In this document: piece after piece, positions 15,594-23,980 of the stretch
How positions within the stretch are numbered: the first letter of the stretch is position 1
Layout: each line of letters begins with the position of its first letter
Assembly (NCBI GenBank): GCA_050331695.1
Contig: JBHJGP010000017.1
Location: 124,001 to 188,000, forward strand
Direction: 5' to 3'
Origin: JBHJGP01 sp050331695
Lineage (GTDB): Bacteria > Pseudomonadota > Alphaproteobacteria > Geminicoccales > Geminicoccaceae
DNA length: 64,000 nucleotides
Position numbers and translations under genes: made by a program
Notes under the pieces: model-generated
Told to the model about the DNA's origin: nothing
Database searches by the model: none
Seen by the model: only the letters and a program-made list of their open reading frames with translations

Positions 15594-16934
15594 TCACAAC
15601 CCGTGCTCCGAATTGGATGCCGGGCGAGGGAGATCCGGATGGACCGGCGGCACCGGGACCGCCGGCGTCAGGCCCGCCGCTGCCATAACCGAAGCGATCT
15701 CGTCACTGCGGCTCAATACCTGGTCATAGATCCACGGATAGATGTCCTGGGTGGCAATGACCTGCCGAGCCCGATCCTCGCCCACCAATGACGCGAGGGC
15801 TCGCCACTCCAGCCAATTGATCCCGAGATGCAGATTGGTCGAGGCTGGGGAGCTCGCGGCTTGCTGTGGGTCATTTGGTAGTTCCGGCCAAAGCGCCCGC
15901 AGCGCCGCCATCGCTTGCTCGAGCCGGTCAGGCCGCTCCGCCACGAACCAATGCATCTGTTCATGCAAAAACAGCGACAAGAAGCGGTCCGGCTGGTCGA
16001 TGTGGCGCGTGTTGAGCGTCAGCACCGGGTGGCTGCGAGGGATCAGCCCATGGCCGATCTGCACCCTTCGCGTAAACAGGAAAGGAGCGAGTTCATAATC
16101 GCGGAGTAGCCCGCGAAGCAGAACCTCCGCTCTCCGGGTCCGCTCACTTTCATCCAGTCGGATGATCGAAATCCCGCCGATGCAGCGCTCGAGGAAGGCA
16201 AGAAGGATCCGGTTGTGATGGTTTTGACCCTCAGCGACGAGTATGTGGCCCTCGCCTCGGTAGTAGTGGACTTCTGGCTCGCGGCCCGCATCTCGAAGCC
16301 GGGCTTCCAGCCTGCGGGTCATGGCCACGTCCCACACCTTATCCTCCGTGCCCGCGGTGAGCAGAAGAGAACCGGTATAACGTTCGATTTCGATCGGCGT
16401 GCTCGGTTTCAGAGCTTCCGAACACCCGTGCCAGGTCCAGGCCCGGCGGGCCGGATCCCAGGATCGCCAGCCCGGATCTCCTGGATCCCGCCAGTTTTTC
16501 GCATCAAAAGCACCGCAGACAACATCAGGCGCCGCGTGAACCGCCACGGCGTCCGGCTGGCCAGCTAGGGTCTCGGCGGCCGTCAGAGAGGCTACCAGCA
16601 AAGCATGTTCGGCGCCGCGGGAAATGCCGTAGAGCGCCAGTTTTCCACTCGACAGCTCAAGTTCGCGAAGTGCTCCCATGACCTCGACGGTGCGATTCAA
16701 GGGCACATTCTCGATCGCGCCGGCGTTCCAGGCGTTGCCGTCGACCGAGTAGGCAAAAGGCATCGCAAGAAATCCATGGGCCGCTAGAAAAACGGCCTCC
16801 CGATGCGACCATCCGGAATAGCCCCCTTCCGATCCATGGAGGACGAGCACACTCGGAAACGGACCGTCGCCGGCGGGCGCGTATACCGTTCCCCAATCCG
16901 ACAATCGGTGTTGGTGAACGCTCAAATGGGCCAT
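15594..16934 (-). CDS. Alpha/beta-hydrolase fused to an HExxH metallopeptidase-like domain
   Basis: Residues 1-255 (from MAHLSVHQHR) form an alpha/beta-hydrolase of the acyl-CoA thioesterase/BAAT_C type: oxyanion region VLHGSEGGYSGW, nucleophile S105 in YGISRGAE, D198 in AGTEDKVWD, and H230 in RGEGHILV. Residues 265-446 form a second domain with LHEQMHWF (H324, E325, H328), the HExxH zinc-binding pattern, followed by a conserved NWLEWRAL segment that may supply a third ligand. The ATG at 16934 is favoured by an AGGA 7 nt upstream; another ATG lies 7 codons earlier. No signal peptide is seen. The substrate of neither domain is known. Confidence 0.8.
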   Translation of the reverse strand: MAHLSVHQHRLSDWGTVYAPAGDGPFPSVLVLHGSEGGYSGWSHREAVFLAAHGFLAMPFAYSVDGNAWNAGAIENVPLNRTVEVMGALRELELSSGKLALYGISRGAEHALLVASLTAAETLAGQPDAVAVHAAPDVVCGAFDAKNWRDPGDPGWRSWDPARRAWTWHGCSEALKPSTPIEIERYTGSLLLTAGTEDKVWDVAMTRRLEARLRDAGREPEVHYYRGEGHILVAEGQNHHNRILLAFLERCIGGISIIRLDESERTRRAEVLLRGLLRDYELAPFLFTRRVQIGHGLIPRSHPVLTLNTRHIDQPDRFLSLFLHEQMHWFVAERPDRLEQAMAALRALWPELPNDPQQAASSPASTNLHLGINWLEWRALASLVGEDRARQVIATQDIYPWIYDQVLSRSDEIASVMAAAGLTPAVPVPPVHPDLPRPASNSEHGL

Positions 16935-17083
16935 TTGATTCCTGTTAGAAGGCATGATCGACCGAGGCGCCCCGCCGAGATACGTTGGCCAGCGCCACGG
17001 CGCTGAGCGGCGCGCGGGCTAGACCTCGCTTGGTTCACGGCGTTCCCATGCTTTCTTGGAAAAAGCAGCATGGAGGGTTGTGG

Positions 17084-18076
17084 ATGCGTCATGTGATCTT
17101 GGCCCTAAGCTTGTTTCTGACAATTTCGAGTACTGCCCTGGCCGAGACACGGGTCGAGCAAATCCTCGATCGTCTCGTCAACGCCAATGCCAACCGCGAT
17201 CACGTCATGGTCGTCGCCCACCGTGGCAGCTGGTGAAAGGACGGCGATATCGTGCTGGCCGAGAACTGATCCCGGCGATCGACAGGGCGGATGATATCGG
17301 CGCCGAGATGGTCGAACCCGACGTTCAGAAGACCTCGGACGGCGGCTAGATCATCCTGCACGACGAAACGCTCGACCGCACCACGACCTGCACGGGCCCG
17401 GTGGTAGAGAAAAGGTTCGACGAGGTCCGCCCGTGCCATCTCGTGATCGAGGGTAGCGGTGACGTCACGGAAGAGATCGTGCCGACCTATATGAGGTCTA
17501 TGATGCTATCCGCGGGCGGATCCTCATGAATGTCGACGTCAAGCTCGGCGTGGAGGAATTGGCGAGCGTGGTGCGCGTTGCCCGGAAGATGGATGTCGAC
17601 GGGCAGGTTGTCATCAAGAACAGAACCGGCGATCCGGAACAAGTCGCTGTATCATTGGCGATGCTGAAGGGGGTCGATTTCCCGGTTCTGTTCATGCCGC
17701 TGATCGATGACCGGGATGTCACGACCATCGAGCCCATCGAAATCACCTACCAGCAGTTCGCGCCGGAGGCCATCGAGGTTCTGAACAGCCGGGAGCCGGA
17801 AGCTCCCGTCACCCAGGATGGCGGGTTGAATTTCAGCTTCGAGGCCCGTGCGCTCGCGATCGAGCATGACACGCATCTATGGATCAACACCCTGTTTCGG
17901 AGCGACAGTGCCAGGATCTCCGGAGGCCGGGGTGATCCGATCGCGCTCAGCCCGGGGCCTACCGAGGAGGGTTGAGCTTCTGGGTCGATGCCGGTGCGAG
18001 CATTTTTTAGGCCGACGAGCCTGAGGCCTTGATCGCCTTTCTCGAGCAGCGCGGCTTTTGTCAACCCTACCAGTGA
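17084..18076 (+). pseudogene. Degraded glycerophosphodiester phosphodiesterase (GDPD) gene
   Basis: Pieces of one GDPD-family protein appear in order but are broken by stops and frame changes. First come a signal peptide and the catalytic VAHRGSW, then a stop at 17236. Then AEN, a shifted IPAIDRADDIGAEMVE, and ILHDETLDRTTT after an in-frame TAG. Then NVDVKLGVEELASV in yet another frame (17526-17975), and finally HLWINTLF, WVDAGASIF and LEQRGFCQPYQ up to the stop at 18076. Several independent breaks show it is not functional rather than a single sequencing error. The intact enzyme would have hydrolysed glycerophosphodiesters in the periplasm. Its 3' end overlaps the end of dusB by about 10 bp. 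Confidence 0.85.
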
Positions 18077-19050
18077 CCGCTGGCGGCTAGGCTCGCGGTC
18101 CCGAGCCCCTCGTTCTCCAGATGGTCCTGGTAGAGGGCGAGCATCCGTTGAACGCATCCGTGATCGTCTAGACGGAAAAGGTCCTTCGTCAGGTTTGGAC
18201 CGCCGGGCAAGTCCGCCAGCGACCAACCCAAATGCTTGCGCGCCATGCGGACGCCCAATTCGGCGCCGTAATGGCCCAGCATATCGTCATAATGGCGTCG
18301 CAGCAGAGCGACGCGATCGCCGGGCGGCGGTGTCGACACCGGTGCCAGGCCGTTCAGCTCGGCACGAATTTGGGCGGGCAACCAGGGTCGGCCCTGGGCG
18401 GCTCTGCCGATCATGACGCCGTCGGCGCCGGACAAAGCCAATGCTTTGCGGGCGTCAGCCGTGGAGGAAATATCGCCATTGACGATCACCGGCAGATCGA
18501 CGGCTGCCACGACCTGGCGCACGAACGCCCAGTCGGCGCTGCCCTTATAGCGTTGAGCCCGGGTCCGGCCGTGAACGGTGATGCCGGTAACTCCTGCCTC
18601 TTCGGCGATGGCTGCGATGATCGGCGCGTTCCTCTGATCACCGTCCCAGCCAAGCCGCATCTTGACCGTGACCGGCACCCTCACAGCGGCGGTCACCGCC
18701 TCGAAGATACGCCCGCACAAGCGCTCGTCCCGCATCAGCGCGGAACCGGCGAGACCGGTCACGACTTTCTTTGCCGGACAACCGAAGTTGAGATCGATCA
18801 ACCGTGCTCCTTGGTCCTCTACCATTCGGGCAGCGTCGGCCATGACCGCCGGCTCGTTGCCGGCGATCTGGACGGCCGTTTCGTCACTCTTTGGTGAGCC
18901 GACCATCCGCCGGGTTCGCTCATTGCCGCGCAGCATCTCGCGAGACGCGATCATTTCGGAGAAGATGGCGTCGGCACCGAAAGCCAGAACCTGGCGCCGG
19001 AAAGGCAAGTCGGTGACGCCGGCCATCGGCGAGAGGAGAACACGTATCAT
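18067..19050 (-). CDS. dusB: tRNA-dihydrouridine synthase
   Basis: This FMN enzyme reduces uridine to dihydrouridine in the tRNA D-loop. The 327-residue protein has SPMAGVTDLPFRR at the N-terminus, QIAGNEP, the active-site LNFGCPAKKV with the catalytic cysteine near residue 97, GITVHGRTRAQRYKGSAD, VNGDI and GADGVMIGRAAQG. These are the DusB/NifR3 pattern. The N-terminus is shorter by about 10 residues than many homologues and begins at ATG 19050, almost at once in the barrel. The gene is divergent from the beta-helix protein gene with only about 17 bp between starts, so a promoter must lie inside one of them. Confidence 0.93.
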   Translation of the reverse strand: MIRVLLSPMAGVTDLPFRRQVLAFGADAIFSEMIASREMLRGNERTRRMVGSPKSDETAVQIAGNEPAVMADAARMVEDQGARLIDLNFGCPAKKVVTGLAGSALMRDERLCGRIFEAVTAAVRVPVTVKMRLGWDGDQRNAPIIAAIAEEAGVTGITVHGRTRAQRYKGSADWAFVRQVVAAVDLPVIVNGDISSTADARKALALSGADGVMIGRAAQGRPWLPAQIRAELNGLAPVSTPPPGDRVALLRRHYDDMLGHYGAELGVRMARKHLGWSLADLPGGPNLTKDLFRLDDHGCVQRMLALYQDHLENEGLGTASLAASGHW

Positions 19051-19067
19051 GGCGCCTGGTTTGTAAG

Positions 19068-20618
19068 GTGAAGCGTAATTCGGGGCCAGCCGGTCGTGTC
19101 AAGGCTCATCGACGATCGGCGATCGGTCCCAGGGCAGTGGTCACAGTGGTTCTGTTCGGCTTGTTGTCCGGTGTCGCTCTGGGGGACGAGACGCTCCGGC
19201 TCCGCCCCTGGCCGTTTGATCCGACATCCTTGTCTGAACCGCTGAAAGTTCCGGCTGCGCCGACACTGGTTCGCCCCTCGATTTCGGGGCGTCCGAAAAT
19301 CACGGTCCGGCGCGCGATGGACCTTGAGCCCCTCCGACAATCGGTTCTGCATACGATTGCCGAGCTCACGGCCTATGGCGGCCATCGCAACCGGATCAAG
19401 GTGATCGCCGTCGAACGGGGCCAGGTGCCATTGATGGATGTCGCGTCGGCGGTTGGGGATGAGGGCATGCTCTGCGACGGAGTAGCCTGCCGGTTGGCGA
19501 TGCCGCTGTTCGTCGCCAGCGGTGCCGGTCTCGTGATCGAGGGCATGGACGTCCGGATGCAAGCGGAGACGGGCACCTTCATCGCTAGTCAAGGTCTCAT
19601 GTCGATCAGGGGCTCTTCCATCCGGGCCGTGGATCGGTCGGGACCGGCCGTCTACCGTAGTGCTGAGCGGTTTCGGCCCTTCATCATGGCGGGCGAGGGC
19701 AGTTTCACCGAGGTTGAAGACAGCGAATTGCGTGATCTGGGCTTTGCCGGAAGTTCGGCCTACGGCCTTACCTTGACCCGGTTCAACCGCCAGGATCCGG
19801 ACCTCCCTCCGCCCAGCGGCGTGATCATGAACAGTCGCGTGATTGGCCTCTATTATGGGCTTTATACCCACGGTGCCGAGGATCTGTTCGTTCTGAACAA
19901 TCGTTTTGAGAAGCAGATCCAGTACGGCATCGATCCTCACGATTACAGCCGACGGCTTCTGATCGCGGGCAACATCGTCAGCGATACGGCCAAGAGCCAT
20001 GGAATCGTTCTTTCCCGAGGCGTCCAAGACGTCTGGATCATCGGCAATCGAAGTCTGCGCAACGCCGGCAATGGCATTACCATCGACCGTGGCTCGGACG
20101 CCGTGGTCATCCAAGGCAACAGATCGGTCGCGAACGGCGGTGACGGGGTCGCCATCTACGAAAGCCGCGAAACTTACCTGTTGGACAACGAGATCGTTGC
20201 CAACGGCCGCAGCGGTGTCCGGGTCCGCAACGGCGCCTGCGTGACGGTCATCGGCAATGAGCTTTTGGGCAACGCCGATCATGGACTCACACTTTACGCT
20301 CGGAGACCTGCGGTCGGTGTGGGACGATCGGCTGACGAGAGGGGCCTCGAAACGTCGGCGGTCCTGGCCGCAAACGCATTCGGCGATCAGGGCAAAGCTG
20401 ATCTGCGCGTTCGTGATGTCGACCGGCTGGTGCTTGCCGGTAATCAGATTGGCGCGAACCAGGATCGCATATCACTCGACATGAGCCACCCTTGGCAGCG
20501 ATCGGTCGAAGAAGCCCGGAAGCGATCAAGCTCTTTCGCGATCATCGCATCCGAACGCCCGCCTTGCCCCGTAAGCTTACCAAAGCCGTTTTGGCTGCCT
20601 GCACCCGGCCAGCGTTGA
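19068..20618 (+). CDS. AlgG-like parallel beta-helix C-5 epimerase
   Basis: The 516-residue protein has an N-terminal export signal (VVTVVLFGLLSGVALG, about residues 24-39) and from about residue 170 onwards a right-handed parallel beta-helix with N-x-x-x-x-N/G-rich turns (IGNRSLRNAGNGI, IQGNRSVANGGDGV, IGNELLGNADHGL). The AlgG catalytic signature DPHD is present at 289-292 in YGIDPHDYS, followed by KSHGIVLSRGV. AlgG turns mannuronate into guluronate in a periplasmic polysaccharide. The rest of an alginate operon is absent, so the true substrate may be another uronate polymer. The GTG at 19068 is a poor start; GTG codons at 19137 or 19143 would give a normal signal peptide. A transfer- and glycosylation-type operon follows. 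Confidence 0.72.
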   Translation: MKRNSGPAGRVKAHRRSAIGPRAVVTVVLFGLLSGVALGDETLRLRPWPFDPTSLSEPLKVPAAPTLVRPSISGRPKITVRRAMDLEPLRQSVLHTIAELTAYGGHRNRIKVIAVERGQVPLMDVASAVGDEGMLCDGVACRLAMPLFVASGAGLVIEGMDVRMQAETGTFIASQGLMSIRGSSIRAVDRSGPAVYRSAERFRPFIMAGEGSFTEVEDSELRDLGFAGSSAYGLTLTRFNRQDPDLPPPSGVIMNSRVIGLYYGLYTHGAEDLFVLNNRFEKQIQYGIDPHDYSRRLLIAGNIVSDTAKSHGIVLSRGVQDVWIIGNRSLRNAGNGITIDRGSDAVVIQGNRSVANGGDGVAIYESRETYLLDNEIVANGRSGVRVRNGACVTVIGNELLGNADHGLTLYARRPAVGVGRSADERGLETSAVLAANAFGDQGKADLRVRDVDRLVLAGNQIGANQDRISLDMSHPWQRSVEEARKRSSSFAIIASERPPCPVSLPKPFWLPAPGQR

Positions 20619-21271
20619 TGCAGGTTCCGACGGTTGCGTTAGTGACCACACAATTTCGGTGCTGCGAAACAATTGTTCGGTCGGTCGATGGAGCAAGGAA
20701 AAGCAAAATAATCCTACATACTAAGTGTGTTTTACTGCATCAAGAAGGACTTTAGGCATAGGAAGGCCGCCGAAACCAACCGAAATCGTCGAAAAATATG
20801 CCGCCTTAATGCCTGACTTACCCGCGTTTGAGATGACAATGGGCGGGACTCCACAACTGAAATAGAGCACGCCTAATGGCATTAGGAAGCCCGCGACCAA
20901 TTCAACCAATAATGATCGAAAGCAGCCCGATTGATAGTCAGGGCAAACCCTTACAGCCATTTCATAAAGCGCCATGATGAGGAAACTGACCGTGAGGTAT
21001 TCACGGATGACGTTGCAGATCCGCAACGGGCGGTGGCAAAGGAACCTGGAGGCATTAAGAACTGTTGACCCTACCGGAGTGCCCAACGTAAACTTTTCCT
21101 AATCGGAGAGGCATGGTCGGGGTTTCCGGCACCGAGAGGGTTGATAGGTGACAGAGCATCTCGTGGTTAACGGGGTGACGCTCGTCACATTGTTGGAATG
21201 AACAACAAGCATACTGGACTGGCGGTTGTGTTGAGAAACCTGAGGGTTTCATTGTAGGAGGACGCTTCAGG
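20619..21271. other. Low-GC intergenic region of about 650 bp
   Basis: This stretch has clearly lower G+C than the flanks and no convincing gene. One open frame on the minus strand (20721-21086, 121 codons, two hydrophobic segments) could be a small membrane protein but has no good ribosome-binding site and unlike codon use. The 3' part (21100-21271) carries a palindrome and a small hairpin (GAAACC/GGTTTC, 21235-21250) and probably holds the promoter of the polysaccharide operon. The base composition suggests transferred DNA or a remnant. Confidence 0.5.
21175..21188. promoter_or_regulatory. Palindrome upstream of the polysaccharide operon
   Basis: GTGACG and CGTCAC form a perfect 6-bp inverted repeat with a 2-bp centre, about 85 bp upstream of the first operon gene. 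The form would suit a dimeric regulator. No regulator gene is adjacent, so the role is speculative. Confidence 0.35.
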
Positions 21272-22294
21272 ATGCTAGCGGTAAGCATAGTTCTGTACGC
21301 GATTTTTGTGGTCGCGGTCGCGTGGTTCGCCCAGCCTTTGGCCATGCGCTTCGGAACGATCGATCGGCCGGACGGCATCCGGAAGATGCACGGTCGACCG
21401 ACGCCCCTCATGGGCGGTGTGGCGTTGATGGCCCCGCTCACCTGTGCCGCTGCCTACATGGCCTGGAGTTCAGCCTATGGCGGCAGCATCTTCATGCTGC
21501 TCTCGGCCACCGGCCTACTATTTGGGCTGGTGGGCTTTATCGATGACCGGCAAACCCTGTCGCCGCAGGTGCGGCTCGCCGTGTCCTCTGCCTGGTTCGT
21601 TGCCGTTTTCCTTTACGAACCCCAACTCGTACTGCTGACTTTGGATTTTGGTCCTAGCCAGCTGACGCTCAATCTGGGCGGGCTGGCCATGCCCTTCACC
21701 CTGCTGTGCGTCGTCGGCCTGATGAACGCGATCAACATGGTCGATGGCCGCAATGGGCTTTTGATCGGCTTGTCGATCTACTGGCTGTCCATGCTGACAA
21801 TGCATGCGCCGCCCTATCTGACCGTCTACCTCGCCTTGTTCCTGATCGGCCTGATCCTCCTCTTCCCCTTCAACTGGTTCGGCAGGCTGTTCATGGGCGA
21901 TGCCGGCAGCTACTCGGTTGGAGTCCTGGTCGGCCTGTTGGCGATCTACATCTACAACGAGCCGGGGTCCGGGGTGACTGCCACCGACATTTTGCTCTGG
22001 CTTTTCATTCCCGTCCTGGATTGCCTGCGCTTGATGGCGAACCGGGCGCTCCATCGTCGCTCTCCGCTCGAAGGCGATACGGACCATCTTCACCACCGGC
22101 TGAACCAGATCTGGCCCTGGCCCCAGGCATTCTGGGTGTATATGAGCCTGGCGGCTGCTCCCGGTCTTCTCGCCGACATCATGCCGCAACTGGGTCTGGC
22201 GATGATCCCGGCGACCGTCGTTGTCTACAGTCTGGTCCTTCTGGTGACGCGCGGACCGCTTTCGGCGGAAACGACGGCGCCGACTCGCGGCTGA
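21272..22294 (+). CDS. WecA/TagO-like polyprenyl-phosphate sugar-1-phosphate transferase
   Basis: This integral membrane enzyme of the MraY/WecA family moves a sugar-1-phosphate from a UDP-sugar to undecaprenyl phosphate and starts a glycan chain. The 340 residues have about ten membrane spans and the family motifs: DDRQ near 91-94, NAINMVDGRNGL at 152-163, GDAGSYSVG at 209-217, and the cytoplasmic DHLHHRL at 271-277. AGGAGG stands 10 nt before ATG 21272. It is the first gene of a four-gene run and fits an exopolysaccharide or O-antigen-like pathway. The acceptor sugar (GlcNAc, QuiNAc or other) cannot be told from the sequence. Confidence 0.9.
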   Translation: MLAVSIVLYAIFVVAVAWFAQPLAMRFGTIDRPDGIRKMHGRPTPLMGGVALMAPLTCAAAYMAWSSAYGGSIFMLLSATGLLFGLVGFIDDRQTLSPQVRLAVSSAWFVAVFLYEPQLVLLTLDFGPSQLTLNLGGLAMPFTLLCVVGLMNAINMVDGRNGLLIGLSIYWLSMLTMHAPPYLTVYLALFLIGLILLFPFNWFGRLFMGDAGSYSVGVLVGLLAIYIYNEPGSGVTATDILLWLFIPVLDCLRLMANRALHRRSPLEGDTDHLHHRLNQIWPWPQAFWVYMSLAAAPGLLADIMPQLGLAMIPATVVVYSLVLLVTRGPLSAETTAPTRG

Positions 22295-22408
22295 CGCCGG
22301 GCGATGGGATCGTTTCGAGCGGCCCCCATCGACGATCGGCATTGGATCTCGCCAGCGTACGAAGATTGGTCTAAACCACCGACGGTCCCACCCATAGGTT
22401 GAGCGACG

Positions 22409-23980
22409 ATGGCGCGGATCCCGATCGACGCCCATGTCCATGTTTACGACGCGTTTGGTTGGCAAGCGGCGCTCGACGCGGCGGCGGGCAATTTCCGTCG
22501 CTACCGACCTCGTCCCGCAGATCCAGGTGAACCCCTGGGGATATTGCTCCTCACCGATACCGCCCGTGCGCCGGCCTTCGCCGAGCTGCTGGAGAAGTCG
22601 GATGATCTCGTCGGTTGGAAGCTTGAGGAGCGATCAGATCCCGGTTTCCGGGCGCTGATCAATCAAGAAAGCGAAAGCGTCTGGGTAATGGCCGGACGGC
22701 AGATCATTACGGATGAGGGACTCGAGGTGCTGGCGCTTGCCACAGATGCTGCGATCGCCGACGGGGTCCCTCTCCGCGACTGTTTGGCCGCGGTCAACGA
22801 CACTGGCGGTATCGCCGTTCTGCCTTGGGGTTTCGGCAAGTGGATCGGCCCGCGGGGAAACCTGGTCAAAGAGTGGATCGGCGCCGATCGGGCGGACGCC
22901 GACTTTGCGCTTCTGGGTGACAATGGCGGTCGGCCCCAACCGGCACCGGACGCGCCGGTGCTGGTCGCCGGGCGTCAGGCCCGAATACCGGTTCTCTGCG
23001 GTTCGGATCCGCTGCCGCTCGCCAGTGGGGCCGACCGGGTCGGTGCCTTCGGCTCGTGGCTGGAGATCGATCTACAAGACGATCGGCCGGTCGAAGCGGT
23101 GAGACGTGCGCTCCGGGCTTTGAGCGAAACGCCGGATACCTTTGGTTCGCGGGTCGGCTGGGCCCGATTTGCCCGGGATCAGATCGGCTTGCGGCTGGCG
23201 AAGTTCGCCGGAGGCTCAAAGAGCGGACTGGCTCACGATACCGAAACCCCGGACGTCGAGACGGCGAGCGACGACTATGCGCGGCGCTTTTCCGGCGCCG
23301 TCGGCACCTATCTCCTCGAGGTTCAAACGCGGGCCGTCGAGCGCTTATTGAAGCGCGCCGGTTATCGGAGCGAAAGCGTCGCCGAACCGCTCCGGGTCCT
23401 GGAAGTCGGGGGCGGCCACGGACAGTTGACGGGCTGGCTCTTGGACCAGGGTTTCGACGTCACGGTCCAAGGCAGCAATGAGGATTGCTCGGTGCGGATC
23501 CAGCCTTTGATCGATGCTCACCCCGAGCGATGCCGGTTCCTCTGCAGCTCCCTATTGTCCTTGCCGGTCGAGAACGACCGCTTCGATCTCGTCATCGCCA
23601 TAAGGCTCATGGCCCATGTGGAGCGGACGGACGAGCTGCTCAGGGAAATGGCGAGGGTTTCGAAAAAAGGGGTGCTGGTCGATTTTCCGCCGCTCATCAG
23701 CGCCAACCTAGCCGAGCCACTCTTGTTTCAGGTGAAGCGCCTGATCGAGGGTAATACCCGGCCCTTTTTCATCTATCGCACCGGTGATCTGAAGGCACGG
23801 TTCGCGGCCGAGGGCTTGGATGAAGCGCAAGTGACCAAGCAATTCGCCCTGCCGATGGTGGTCCACCGCAAGCTCAAAAAACCGTCTCTTTCCGCTCGCC
23901 TCGAGGGTATGGCACGGGCGGTCGGACTGACCGCGGCCTTGGGCGCGCCGGTCCTGATGCTCGCCGAAAAGCGCGCGTGA
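22409..23980 (+). CDS. Amidohydrolase-like domain fused to a SAM methyltransferase
   Basis: The 523-residue protein has two parts. Residues 1-265 look like a metal-dependent hydrolase of the amidohydrolase/PHP type: DAHVHVYD at 7-14 for metal binding, WGFGKWIGPRG, LLGDNGGRP near 169 and CGSDPLP near 198. Residues 285-523 are a class I methyltransferase with VLEVGGGHGQL at 330-340 and a methyltransferase-like IAIRLMAHVERTDELLREMARV. The two parts are continuous with no intervening stop. It lies 114 bp after the WecA-like gene and overlaps the GT4 gene by 4 nt. A sugar or lipid-carrier substrate is likely from context, but neither activity is proven. Confidence 0.75.
   Translation: MARIPIDAHVHVYDAFGWQAALDAAAGNFRRYRPRPADPGEPLGILLLTDTARAPAFAELLEKSDDLVGWKLEERSDPGFRALINQESESVWVMAGRQIITDEGLEVLALATDAAIADGVPLRDCLAAVNDTGGIAVLPWGFGKWIGPRGNLVKEWIGADRADADFALLGDNGGRPQPAPDAPVLVAGRQARIPVLCGSDPLPLASGADRVGAFGSWLEIDLQDDRPVEAVRRALRALSETPDTFGSRVGWARFARDQIGLRLAKFAGGSKSGLAHDTETPDVETASDDYARRFSGAVGTYLLEVQTRAVERLLKRAGYRSESVAEPLRVLEVGGGHGQLTGWLLDQGFDVTVQGSNEDCSVRIQPLIDAHPERCRFLCSSLLSLPVENDRFDLVIAIRLMAHVERTDELLREMARVSKKGVLVDFPPLISANLAEPLLFQVKRLIEGNTRPFFIYRTGDLKARFAAEGLDEAQVTKQFALPMVVHRKLKKPSLSARLEGMARAVGLTAALGAPVLMLAEKRA

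Noticed and set aside
19047..20282. 411-codon minus-strand frame opposite the beta-helix gene
   Set aside because: Histidine- and arginine-rich translation without motifs; the plus strand has an AlgG-type DPHD signature and helix repeats.
20721..21086. 121-codon minus-strand frame in the low-GC gap
   Set aside because: It is hydrophobic in places but lacks a good ribosome-binding site and any recognised motif; kept only as part of the gap description.
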